DNA from: Clostridium sp. HBUAS56010
Lineage (GTDB): Bacteria > Bacillota > Clostridia > Lachnospirales > Lachnospiraceae
Direction of reading: 5' to 3'
DNA: 64,000 nt
Assembly (NCBI RefSeq): GCF_007115105.1
Contig: NZ_SULJ01000013.1
Span: 1-64,000, forward strand
Position numbers and translations under genes: made by a program. Positions 34,323-42,488 of this stretch are shown here, piece by piece. Every line of letters begins with the position of its first letter. The stretch's first letter is position 1. Under the pieces are notes generated by a model. The model saw only the letters and a program-made list of their open reading frames with translations. It was not told the origin of the DNA and ran no database searches.

Positions 34323-36251
34323 GTGATAGAAAAGATGAAATTCTTAAGTATCACCGGACCTAAGGAGGATATTGACCGGGTCATTGACACCTATTTATCC
34401 CGATATGAGATTCATTTGGAGAATGCACTGTCTGAATTAAAGACGGTGAAAGATTTAAGACCTTATGTGGAAACCAATCCTTATAAGGATATCCACCAGC
34501 GTGCTCTGGATCTCTGCCAGTTACTGCCGCCTGATGCCATTGCCTCGGGACCCGGCAAAGTTACTGTTACACAAGCCGTGAAGATTGTTGAGGAGATTGG
34601 AAAACAAACAGCGGAACTTAAATCAAAGGAAGAAGAGTTAGTAGCAAAACGGGATTCCTTAAAAGATTCCGTGGAGAAAATTCTTCCATTTACCGGACTG
34701 AACTATGATTTAAGTTCCATCCTTAAATTCCGCTATATCAAGTTCCGCTTCGGCCGCATTACCCATGAGTATTACAATAAGTTTGAGAACTATGTATACG
34801 ATACCATTGATACGGTACTTTACAAATGTAAGGAAGATGAGGAATACGTGTGGCTGGTTTATTTTGTACCGGAGACTATCTCCGACCGAATTGATGCCAT
34901 CTATGCTTCCATGCACTTTGAGCGGATCATCGTTCCGGATGAATATACGGGTACGCCCTATGAAGCGACCCAGTCCATTGAAGACCGCATGAAAAAGATA
35001 CAGTTGGAGATTAAAGATGTCCGAAGACAGATTGCCTCTTTCTTGGAGTCCAGACAGGATGATCTGCTGGCTGCCAGGGAACGGCTTGACACCTTTTCCA
35101 CCAATTTTAATGTAAGAAAACTGGCTGCCTGCACCAAACAGAAAAAAAATACATTTTATATTCTCTGCGGCTGGATGAGCCATCGGGATGCGGATGCATT
35201 CCAGAAAAATATTGCGGACGATGAAAAGACCTTTTGCATTGTGGAAGATGATCAGGAGAACATCATGAGCAACCCTCCCACCAAACTTTTGAATCCACGT
35301 CTGTTCAAACCCTTTGAAATGTTTATCCATATGTACGGACTTCCTGCTTACAACGAGATTGACCCTACCGTATTGATTGGTATTGTCTACTCTTTCCTGT
35401 TTGGCTTTATGTTCGGAGATGTTGGACAGGGACTCTGCCTGTTGCTTGGAGGATTGATTTTATACCGGATTAAGAAGATTGACCTGGCTGCCATCATCTC
35501 CTGCTGTGGCTTTTTCTCCACTATATTCGGATTCCTCTTTGGAAGTATCTTTGGTTTTGAAGATATTATTCATGCGTTCTGGCTAAGACCTATGGAACAT
35601 ATGACAGAGCTTCCATTTATTGGACGTCTGAATACCGTATTTATCGTAGCTGTATCCCTGGGAATGGGAATTATTCTCCTTTCCATGATTCTTAATATGG
35701 TAAACAGTTACCGTTTTAAAGATCCGGAAAAAACATTTTTTGATACCAACGGTCTGGCTGGCTTTGTCTTTTATGCGGCTCTTGTCCTCACCATTGTCCT
35801 TTATATGACCGGAAATGCTGTTCCGGCGGCGGCCGTTTTAATCCTTATGTTTGGTCTTCCGCTGCTTGTTATATTCTTTAAAGAACCGCTTACCAACCTG
35901 GTAGAACAAAAGGCAAGAATTATGCCAAAGGAAAAAGGGATGTTTGTGGTTCAGGGATTTTTCGAACTGTTTGAAGTTCTTTTAAGTTATTTTTCCAATA
36001 CCCTCTCCTTTGTCCGTGTAGGCGCCTTTGCAGTGAGCCATGCGGCAATGATGGAAGTGGTACTGATGCTGTCCGGCCACGAAGCCGGCCATGTAAACTG
36101 GCTGATCGTTGTGTTGGGAAACCTGTTTGTATGCGGCATGGAAGGTCTGATTGTAGGAATCCAGGTACTTCGTCTGGAATACTATGAACTGTTCAGCCGA
36201 TTTTACCGCGGCACCGGCCGTGCCTTTAAACCATACGGAAAGAAAATATAA
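34323..36251 (+). CDS. ntpI: V-type ATPase subunit I (a-subunit)
   Basis: 642 residues. The N-terminal half (1-330) is cytosolic with coiled coils and binds the peripheral stalks; the C-terminal half has seven to eight transmembrane helices. The conserved YSFLFGFMFGDVGQG and the SYFSNTLSFVRVGAFAVSHAAM helix, which carries the essential Arg, are present. It is the ion-path stator. GTG start, GGGGG nine bases upstream. Confidence 0.94.
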   Translation: MIEKMKFLSITGPKEDIDRVIDTYLSRYEIHLENALSELKTVKDLRPYVETNPYKDIHQRALDLCQLLPPDAIASGPGKVTVTQAVKIVEEIGKQTAELKSKEEELVAKRDSLKDSVEKILPFTGLNYDLSSILKFRYIKFRFGRITHEYYNKFENYVYDTIDTVLYKCKEDEEYVWLVYFVPETISDRIDAIYASMHFERIIVPDEYTGTPYEATQSIEDRMKKIQLEIKDVRRQIASFLESRQDDLLAARERLDTFSTNFNVRKLAACTKQKKNTFYILCGWMSHRDADAFQKNIADDEKTFCIVEDDQENIMSNPPTKLLNPRLFKPFEMFIHMYGLPAYNEIDPTVLIGIVYSFLFGFMFGDVGQGLCLLLGGLILYRIKKIDLAAIISCCGFFSTIFGFLFGSIFGFEDIIHAFWLRPMEHMTELPFIGRLNTVFIVAVSLGMGIILLSMILNMVNSYRFKDPEKTFFDTNGLAGFVFYAALVLTIVLYMTGNAVPAAAVLILMFGLPLLVIFFKEPLTNLVEQKARIMPKEKGMFVVQGFFELFEVLLSYFSNTLSFVRVGAFAVSHAAMMEVVLMLSGHEAGHVNWLIVVLGNLFVCGMEGLIVGIQVLRLEYYELFSRFYRGTGRAFKPYGKKI

Positions 36252-36273
36252 AACATCTTAGGAGGTATACCTT

Positions 36274-36702
36274 ATGTCCATGTTAGTAAAAATCACCTTA
36301 GCAACCGCTTTAATTTTAAGTATTGTCCTTCCCCTCTTCGTATTTGCCATGGGAGAAAAAACAAAGGGCCGTTATAAAACTGCTCTTTCCATTAATGTAT
36401 TGCTGTTTTTTGGAACCTTAATCTTCTCCAGTGTTTTAATGTTCCAGGGCCAGTCCTATGCAGCAGAAGCTGCAGGTGCTTCCAGCAGTGTTGCAGGAAT
36501 GGGCTATCTGGCTGCTGCCTTATCCACCGGACTGGCATGTATCGGCGGCGGTATAGCCGTATCCGCAGCTGCAAGTGCTGCTCTTGGTGCCATTAGTGAA
36601 GACGGATCTATTTTAGGTAAATCACTCATCTTCGTAGGGCTTGCCGAAGGTGTTTGTCTTTATGGTCTGATCATCTCCTTCATGATCCTTGGTAAGCTTT
36701 AA
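36274..36702 (+). CDS. ntpK: V-type ATPase subunit K (proteolipid)
   Basis: 142 residues, four predicted transmembrane helices. Only the second hairpin looks functional: helix 3 is Gly/Ala-rich and helix 4 carries Glu125 (GLAEGVCLYG). The first hairpin lacks a carboxylate, as in other two-hairpin K subunits. The Gln110 and Thr64/Gln65 Na+ ligands of Enterococcus NtpK are not visible, so the ion may be H+, an uncertain inference. AGGAGG precedes ATG. Confidence 0.92.
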   Translation: MSMLVKITLATALILSIVLPLFVFAMGEKTKGRYKTALSINVLLFFGTLIFSSVLMFQGQSYAAEAAGASSSVAGMGYLAAALSTGLACIGGGIAVSAAASAALGAISEDGSILGKSLIFVGLAEGVCLYGLIISFMILGKL

Positions 36703-36704
36703 TC

Positions 36705-37013
36705 ATGAAAATGTATTTAATCAGCGACAACCTGGATACCTGGGCCGGCATGAGGCTGGCTGGGGTGGAGGGTGCCGTTGTTCATGAAAAGGCTGAATTA
36801 AAACGTGAACTGGATAAAGTCCTGGCCGACAAAGAGATCGGGATCATCCTTCTGACAGAAAAATTCGGAAGATCATTTCCGGATATGATTGATGATGTGA
36901 GGTTAAACCGTAAGCTTCCACTCATCATAGAAATTCCTGACCGCCACGGTACCGGCCGCAAGCAAAACTTTATCACAGATTATGTAAACCAAGCTATCGG
37001 ATTAAAACTATAA
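36705..37013 (+). CDS. V-type ATPase subunit F
   Basis: 102 residues of the ATP-synt_F family: small alpha/beta protein, MYLISDNLDTWAGMRLAGVEG at the N-terminus, GIILLTEKFG in the middle and a central PLIIEIPD. It is part of the rotor shaft and regulates hydrolysis. Starts two bases after subunit K and lacks a clear ribosome site, so it is probably translationally coupled. Confidence 0.9.
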   Translation: MKMYLISDNLDTWAGMRLAGVEGAVVHEKAELKRELDKVLADKEIGIILLTEKFGRSFPDMIDDVRLNRKLPLIIEIPDRHGTGRKQNFITDYVNQAIGLKL

Positions 37014-37029
37014 GAAAGAGGTGGTCATC

Positions 37030-37632
37030 TTGACAACTGAGGAAAAATTACAGCATTTCCTGGAGTTTTGTATGGAAGATGCCAGATCCCGCAGTGCGAA
37101 GATGCTTGACGAATATACTACCGCTCTGGAACAGACCTTTGCGGAGCATCAGGCCAGCGCAAACCGGAGAGCCGGACAGCAGGTGGCATTGGAAAAGAAA
37201 CAAATCGAACGGGAATTCAACAAAAAGCTGTCTCTGGAACAGATAAATATTAAACGGGAATTCGGGAAAAAACAGGATGAATTGAAAGATCAACTGTTTC
37301 TGGAACTTACAGACCGGCTTACCAGATACATGAAAACACCGGAATACACCACGCTTTTAAATTCTCAGATTAAGAAAGCATTAGAACTTGCAAATAAGGA
37401 ATTTATCACAATCTATATTGATCCGGCAGATGAAGAGAAAGTTATGGATTTAACCCTTCCCCAGAGTGCGGATATCCGTGTCAGTGAATACGCCTTCATG
37501 GGAGGGATCAGAGCCGTTATTCCCTCAAGACATATTTTGATTGATAACTCGTTCCAGACGAAACTTTCCGAAGCGAAACGTGATTTCCGCTTTCATGTTA
37601 AGGATATAATGGGAGGTACCGCCAATGGCTAA
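37030..37632 (+). CDS. ntpE: V-type ATPase subunit E
   Basis: About 200 residues: N-terminal coiled coil (10-100) and a globular C-terminus (GGIRAVIPSRHILIDNSF), typical of the peripheral stalk E subunit. GTG at 37021 opens the frame but overlaps the ribosome site; TTG at 37030, about five bases from GAGGTGG, is preferred. It overlaps subunit A by eight bases. Confidence 0.88.
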   Translation: MTTEEKLQHFLEFCMEDARSRSAKMLDEYTTALEQTFAEHQASANRRAGQQVALEKKQIEREFNKKLSLEQINIKREFGKKQDELKDQLFLELTDRLTRYMKTPEYTTLLNSQIKKALELANKEFITIYIDPADEEKVMDLTLPQSADIRVSEYAFMGGIRAVIPSRHILIDNSFQTKLSEAKRDFRFHVKDIMGGTANG

Positions 37633-39391
37633 CACAGGTAAAATCTCCGGCATCAACGGTCCTGTTATTTATTTAAAGGGCGATTCCGGATTTAAAATGA
37701 ATGAAATGGTCTACGTCGGACGGGACCACCTGGTGGGAGAAATCATTGGTCTGACAGACCGAAGAACCACGGTTCAGGTCTATGAGGAAACCAGTGGATT
37801 AAAACCTGGTGAAACCGTAACTTCCACTGGCTATCCCGTATCCGTTACCCTGGCACCAGGAATCTTAAACAACATCTTTGACGGTATTGAACGTCCGCTA
37901 TCAGAGATTGCAAAAACCGGAGGGCACTACATTGACCGGGGAATCCAGGTAGCATCCCTTGACGAAGAAAAGCTTTGGGAGACTCATATCACTGTGAAAA
38001 AGGGAGATCACCTTTTCCCAGGCTCGATTATTGCTGAGGTTCCTGAGACCCCTGCGATTGTCCATAAGGTTATGATTCCTCCAGATGTGGAAGGCACCGT
38101 TCTTGATGTCGTTGCCGATGGCTCTTATACAATCAACCAGCCACTTCTCACCCTGGAACTTCGGGACGGAACAAAAAAAGAGATCACCATGACACAAAAG
38201 TGGCCCATTCGTGTGCCCAGGCCCACATTAAAACGGTACCCGGCTACCAGACCTTTAATTACGGGACAGCGAATTATTGATACGCTCTTTCCCCTTGCCA
38301 AAGGAGGCACTGCCTGTATTCCCGGCGGATTTGGTACTGGAAAGACCATGACCCAGCATCAGATTGCCAAATGGTCTGATGCGGATATCATCATCTACAT
38401 CGGCTGCGGAGAGCGTGGTAATGAGATGACCCAGGTTCTGGAAGAATTTACAGAACTGATTGATCCCCGTTCCGGCAATCCTTTAATGGACCGGACCACT
38501 CTGATTGCCAACACTTCCAACATGCCTGTAGCCGCCAGAGAAGCCAGTCTGTACTCCGGACTCACCCTGGCAGAGTACTATCGGGACATGGGGTATCATG
38601 TGGCAATTATGGCAGATTCCACTTCCCGGTGGGCAGAAGCGTTAAGAGAACTGTCAGGCCGTCTTGAGGAGATGCCGGCAGAGGAAGGCTTCCCTGCATA
38701 CCTGGCATCCCGGTTATCCGCATTTTATGAGAGAGCCGGAATGATGCAGAACCAGAACGGAACCGAAGGATCGGTAACCATCATCGGTGCCGTATCTCCC
38801 CAGGGAGGTGACTTCTCCGAGCCGGTAACCCAGAACACCAAACGTTTTGTCCGCTGTTTCTGGGGACTGGACAGAAACCTTGCCAATGAACGGCATTTCC
38901 CGGCAATCCACTGGCTGAGCAGCTATTCTGAATATCTCACTGACCTGGCTCCCTGGTATGTGGATTATGTCGATAAGAAATTCGTGGATTACCGGAACCG
39001 TATGGTATTTTTACTGACCCAGGAAAGCAGTCTGATGGAGATTGTAAAACTGATCGGAGGAGATATGCTTCCCGACGATCAGAAACTGATTCTTGAGATC
39101 TCAAAAGTAATCCGGATCGGATTCTTACAGCAGAATGCGTTCCACAAAGAAGATACCTGTGTACCAATGGAAAAACAGTTTTTAATGATGGACCTGATCC
39201 TGTATTTATACAAAAAAGCCCGTTCCCTGATTTCTATGGGAATGCCCATGTCTGTATTAAAAGAGGATCCTATCTTTGATAAGATCATTTCCTTAAAATA
39301 CGACATTCCCAATGACCGGCTGGATCTTTTCGATGATTATAAAAAGCAGATTGATGCTTTCTATGATTCCGTCATTGAAAGAAACGCCTAG
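37625..39391 (+). CDS. ntpA: V-type ATPase catalytic subunit A
   Basis: 588 residues, full length. P-loop GGFGTGKT (234-241), the A-specific insertion at about 110-200, catalytic GCGERGNEM, and [14 protein letters not shown]. It hydrolyses or makes ATP. GGAGGT seven bases before ATG. Confidence 0.97.
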   Translation: MANTGKISGINGPVIYLKGDSGFKMNEMVYVGRDHLVGEIIGLTDRRTTVQVYEETSGLKPGETVTSTGYPVSVTLAPGILNNIFDGIERPLSEIAKTGGHYIDRGIQVASLDEEKLWETHITVKKGDHLFPGSIIAEVPETPAIVHKVMIPPDVEGTVLDVVADGSYTINQPLLTLELRDGTKKEITMTQKWPIRVPRPTLKRYPATRPLITGQRIIDTLFPLAKGGTACIPGGFGTGKTMTQHQIAKWSDADIIIYIGCGERGNEMTQVLEEFTELIDPRSGNPLMDRTTLIANTSNMPVAAREASLYSGLTLAEYYRDMGYHVAIMADSTSRWAEALRELSGRLEEMPAEEGFPAYLASRLSAFYERAGMMQNQNGTEGSVTIIGAVSPQGGDFSEPVTQNTKRFVRCFWGLDRNLANERHFPAIHWLSSYSEYLTDLAPWYVDYVDKKFVDYRNRMVFLLTQESSLMEIVKLIGGDMLPDDQKLILEISKVIRIGFLQQNAFHKEDTCVPMEKQFLMMDLILYLYKKARSLISMGMPMSVLKEDPIFDKIISLKYDIPNDRLDLFDDYKKQIDAFYDSVIERNA

Positions 39392-39405
39392 AAAGGAGGC
39401 AGAAC

Positions 39406-40809
39406 ATGGCAATTGAATATTTAGGCTTAAGTGCAATCAACGGCCCCCTGGTCGTATTAGAAGGCGTCCAGAATGCTGCTTTCGATGAAATCGTGGAAAT
39501 GACGGTAGAGGGCAAAACAAAAAAACTGGGAAGAATTATTGAAGTTTATGAAGACAAGGCCATTATCCAGGTCTTTGAGGGAACTGACGGACTGGCACTG
39601 CGCAATGTGCATACCCGGCTTACGGGTCACCCTATGGAACTGTCTGTTTCTGAGGACATGTTAGGACGTACCTTTAACGGAATCGGAGAACCCATTGACG
39701 GGCTTGGAGATATTGGTTCTGATATCCGCCTGGACATCAATGGAAAACCGCTTAATCCGGTAACCCGTGAATACCCCAGAGATTATATCCGTACCGGAAT
39801 CTCAGCCATTGACGGACTATTAACCTTAATCCGTGGGCAGAAGCTTCCCATCTTCTCCGGTAATGGTCTTCCCCACGATGAACTGGCTGCCCAGATCGTT
39901 CAGCAGGCATCACTTGGGGATGATGCAGAATCCAGCGAGAAGTTTGCCGTAGTATTTGCGGCAATGGGTGTTAAATATGATGTGGCAGATTTCTTCCGCA
40001 GAACCTTTGAGGAAAGCGGTGTTTCCGATCACGTTGCCATGTTTATCAATCTGGCAAATGATCCTGTAGTGGAACGGCTTATTACACCAAAAGTAGCCCT
40101 GACTCTGGCAGAATATCTTGCCTTTGAAAAGGGAATGCACATTCTGGTTATTTTAACGGATATGACTGCTTATGCGGAGGCGCTCCGTGAGGTTTCCTCC
40201 TCGAAAGGAGAGATTCCATCCAGAAAAGGGTATCCCGGATATCTGTACAGTGAACTGGCATCTATTTACGAGCGTGCAGGAATTGTAAAAGACAGACACG
40301 GATCTGTGACCCAGATTCCCATTCTGACCATGCCAAATGATGACATTACCCACCCGATTCCTGACCTTACAGGGTATATTACAGAAGGACAGATCGTTCT
40401 GGACCGGAATTTACACGGACAGTCCATCTATCCGCCCATCAATGTACTGCCCTCCCTCAGCCGTCTTATGAAGGATGGCATCGGAGAAGGATTTACAAGA
40501 GCGGACCATCAGGGCGTGGCAAACCAGCTTTTCTCCTGTTATGCAAAAGTTGGTGATGCAAGAGCGCTGGCATCGGTTATCGGTGAAGATGAGCTTTCTC
40601 CCATTGATAAGAAATATCTGGTTTTTGGTAAAGAATTTGAAAGTCGGTTTGTGGGCCAGGGAAACCATGCCAACCGAAATATTTTGGAAACGCTTACCAT
40701 TGGCTGGGAACTGTTAGGACTTCTCCCAAGAGGAGAATTAGACCGTATTGATACCAAGGTTTTAGACCGGTACTACAAGGAAACCGCCCCTGACGCTTCG
40801 GAAGAATAG
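39406..40809 (+). CDS. ntpB: V-type ATPase subunit B
   Basis: 467 residues. Degenerate P-loop region ([19 protein letters not shown]), as is normal for the non-catalytic B subunit; signature [20 protein letters not shown] near 350. AAAGGAGG upstream. Confidence 0.97.
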   Translation: MAIEYLGLSAINGPLVVLEGVQNAAFDEIVEMTVEGKTKKLGRIIEVYEDKAIIQVFEGTDGLALRNVHTRLTGHPMELSVSEDMLGRTFNGIGEPIDGLGDIGSDIRLDINGKPLNPVTREYPRDYIRTGISAIDGLLTLIRGQKLPIFSGNGLPHDELAAQIVQQASLGDDAESSEKFAVVFAAMGVKYDVADFFRRTFEESGVSDHVAMFINLANDPVVERLITPKVALTLAEYLAFEKGMHILVILTDMTAYAEALREVSSSKGEIPSRKGYPGYLYSELASIYERAGIVKDRHGSVTQIPILTMPNDDITHPIPDLTGYITEGQIVLDRNLHGQSIYPPINVLPSLSRLMKDGIGEGFTRADHQGVANQLFSCYAKVGDARALASVIGEDELSPIDKKYLVFGKEFESRFVGQGNHANRNILETLTIGWELLGLLPRGELDRIDTKVLDRYYKETAPDASEE

Positions 40810-40820
40810 GAGGGAAGCTT

Positions 40821-41444
40821 ATGAATCCCAATACATTTCCCACAAAGGGAAATTTAATTCTTGCTAAGAACTCTCTCGCTCTTGCCAGACAGGGTTATGA
40901 GTTAATGGATAAAAAGCGGAATATCCTGATCAAAGAGCTGATGGAATTAATCGACGAAGCAAAGGGCATTCAGTCTGAGATTGATGAAACCTTTACCTCT
41001 GCCTATAAGGCTCTTCAAAAGGCCAACATTGAGCTGGGCATTGATTATGTAAAGGACATTGCCATGGCAGTTCCGGTAGATGAATCCATCCGAATCAAGA
41101 CCAGGAGCATTATGGGAACAGAGATCCCTTTGGTGGAACATGAGGAACGGCCTTTGAACCTGACTTATGCGTATTACAGCACAAAGGAATCTCTTGATGA
41201 AGCCCGGTACAAATTCGAGCGTGTAAAAGAATTGACTTTAAAACTCTCCATGGTTGAAAATTCTGCTTACCGTCTGGCAAACAGCATCAAACGAACCCAG
41301 AAACGTGCCAATGCCCTTAAAAACATTACCATTCCCCGTTATGAAACGCTTACAAAAGGGATTACCAATGCCCTGGAGGAAAAAGACAGGGAGGAATTTA
41401 CAAGGCTTAAGGTGATTAAAAGAAACAAAAAAAGCAGTAATTAA
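40821..41444 (+). CDS. ntpD: V-type ATPase subunit D
   Basis: 207 residues, long N- and C-terminal helices (PTKGNLILAKNSLALARQGYELMDKKRNIL; RTQKRANALKNITIPRY split by a short loop), the rotor shaft. AGGAGG upstream. Last gene of the operon. Confidence 0.94.
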   Translation: MNPNTFPTKGNLILAKNSLALARQGYELMDKKRNILIKELMELIDEAKGIQSEIDETFTSAYKALQKANIELGIDYVKDIAMAVPVDESIRIKTRSIMGTEIPLVEHEERPLNLTYAYYSTKESLDEARYKFERVKELTLKLSMVENSAYRLANSIKRTQKRANALKNITIPRYETLTKGITNALEEKDREEFTRLKVIKRNKKSSN

Positions 41445-41460
41445 TATTGGAATGAAAAAG

Positions 41461-41503
41461 GCAGCAGGAAACCCACAGATCTGGTTTGCCTGCTGTTTCT
41501 TTT
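41461..41503 (+). terminator. Terminator of the V-type ATPase operon
   Basis: GCAGCAGG-A-AACC (41461-41473) pairs with GGTTT-G-CCTGCTG, followed by TTTCTTTTC. Confidence 0.8.
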
Positions 41504-41534
41504 CTCTGCCGTCTGAACTGCCTGAATCTCATTT

Positions 41535-42173
41535 CTAATATCCAAATTCTCCGTTAACAAAAATAACTTTTATCCTCTCTTCATCAAACTGTCCTGTAAT
41601 CAACACAAAATCATTGCAGATCCTTTCCCTGTGACCGCAGTCAATGCAACGGTTTAAAACCGTGCAGGGCGTTGATTTTCCAAGACGTCTGGCATCCAGG
41701 GGAGCTGCCACCTGTCTGGTTCTTTTCACCGCTTCTTCTGTATCCTTGACAATCTTATTGGTTCCAACTACAACAATCACCTGATCCGGTCCGTAGATCA
41801 TTGGCGCAACCCTGCTTCCGTTGCCATCTATATTAAATAACATCCCAGCCTTGGTCACAGCATTGGTTCCTGTAATAAATGTATCCGCCATGAAATTCTT
41901 CCGGTATATTTCTTTTTTCTCTTTTTTTGTAAGAGATGGTTCAAACTTATCCAGAAACCGGATCTCCCTTTTTCTTAAATATTCAAACACACCAAGTTCC
42001 TCTAACGTAACAGAATCCCCACAGCCTACGGTGGTTTTATCTGGGATAAATTCACAGAGCTGTGTGAAAAGTTCTTCTTTTCCATTTACAAAATAGCCTG
42101 ACATATGCTTTCTTTTAAGCGCCTTTATTGTCTCATTAATCTCTGCTGTCTGTTTTGAAAAATCATTCTCCAT
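41535..42173 (-). CDS. LUD-domain protein (lactate utilisation LutC/YkgG-like)
   Basis: 212 residues, one LUD domain: TVGCGDSVTLEELGVFEYLR, ITGTNAVTKAGMLFNIDGNGSRVAPMIYGP and the C-terminal Cys-rich CTVLNRCIDCGHRERICNDF (four cysteines). Single-domain LUD proteins of this kind are widespread in clostridia; the LutABC partners for lactate oxidation are absent here. Role unknown; iron-sulfur or thiol chemistry is possible. AGGAGG five bases before ATG. Confidence 0.82.
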   Translation of the reverse strand: MENDFSKQTAEINETIKALKRKHMSGYFVNGKEELFTQLCEFIPDKTTVGCGDSVTLEELGVFEYLRKREIRFLDKFEPSLTKKEKKEIYRKNFMADTFITGTNAVTKAGMLFNIDGNGSRVAPMIYGPDQVIVVVGTNKIVKDTEEAVKRTRQVAAPLDARRLGKSTPCTVLNRCIDCGHRERICNDFVLITGQFDEERIKVIFVNGEFGY

Positions 42174-42262
42174 ACCAGCCTCCTGTTCCCGGAAATGTTT
42201 TGTCTGTTTTATAATCTATCATAGAACTGTTAAAATGAAAAGGACAAGTAATCCAATGATAG

Positions 42263-42292
42263 TTGACAAAAATTATTCATTTGTGTTATGAT
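42263..42292 (+). promoter_or_regulatory. Promoter of the P-type ATPase gene
   Basis: -35 TTGACA (42263-42268), 18-base spacer, -10 TATGAT (42287-42292), about 10 bases before the riboswitch. Confidence 0.8.
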
Positions 42293-42299
42293 ACTAAAA

Positions 42300-42396
42300 C
42301 ACTTGAGGGAGTAGTTTGCGCAGAATATTCTGCGTGTCAAGTCAACACACTGACCTTAACGGTCTGGCTTGCCTTAATAAACGAGACTCATGTATA
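42300..42396 (+). promoter_or_regulatory. yybP-ykoY (Mn2+) riboswitch
   Basis: The conserved GAGGGAGTAG (42305-42314) is followed by a perfect hairpin palindrome, CGCAGAATATTCTGCG (42319-42334), then GTCAACACACTGACC...GGTCTGGC and the 3' conserved AATAAACGAGACTCATG. This matches the yybP-ykoY aptamer layout, known to bind Mn2+ and to control P-type ATPases and other metal exporters. A terminator overlaps its 3' end, so ligand binding probably permits read-through. Identified by eye. Confidence 0.82.
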
Positions 42397-42422
42397 GCAA
42401 TCGCTGTACATGGGCTTTTTTT
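42389..42422 (+). terminator. Riboswitch expression-platform terminator
   Basis: CATGTATAGC (42389-42398) with GCTGTACATG (42403-42412), loop AATC, then T7 (42416-42422). The left arm overlaps the aptamer 3' end (ACTCATG), so the two folds compete. Confidence 0.8.
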
Positions 42423-42423
42423 G

Positions 42424-42457
42424 ACTCATACATCGCTTTGCTATGTATGAGTTTTTG
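42424..42457 (+). terminator. Second, tandem terminator before the P-type ATPase
   Basis: ACTCATACAT (42424-42433) and ATGTATGAGT (42443-42452) form a perfect 10-bp stem followed by T5. It begins one base after the first terminator's U-run. Confidence 0.7.
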
Positions 42458-42488
42458 TTATTATAAACAATTTAAGGAGAACATTGCA

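Noticed and set aside
34710-35330. 206-codon minus-strand frame inside V-type ATPase subunit I
   Set aside because: Antisense shadow of a well-supported gene; no ribosome site or family resemblance.
42390-42488. N-terminal extension of the P-type ATPase
   Set aside because: These codons lie in the riboswitch 3' end and terminators; TTG 42489 with AAGGAG nine bases upstream is the credible start.
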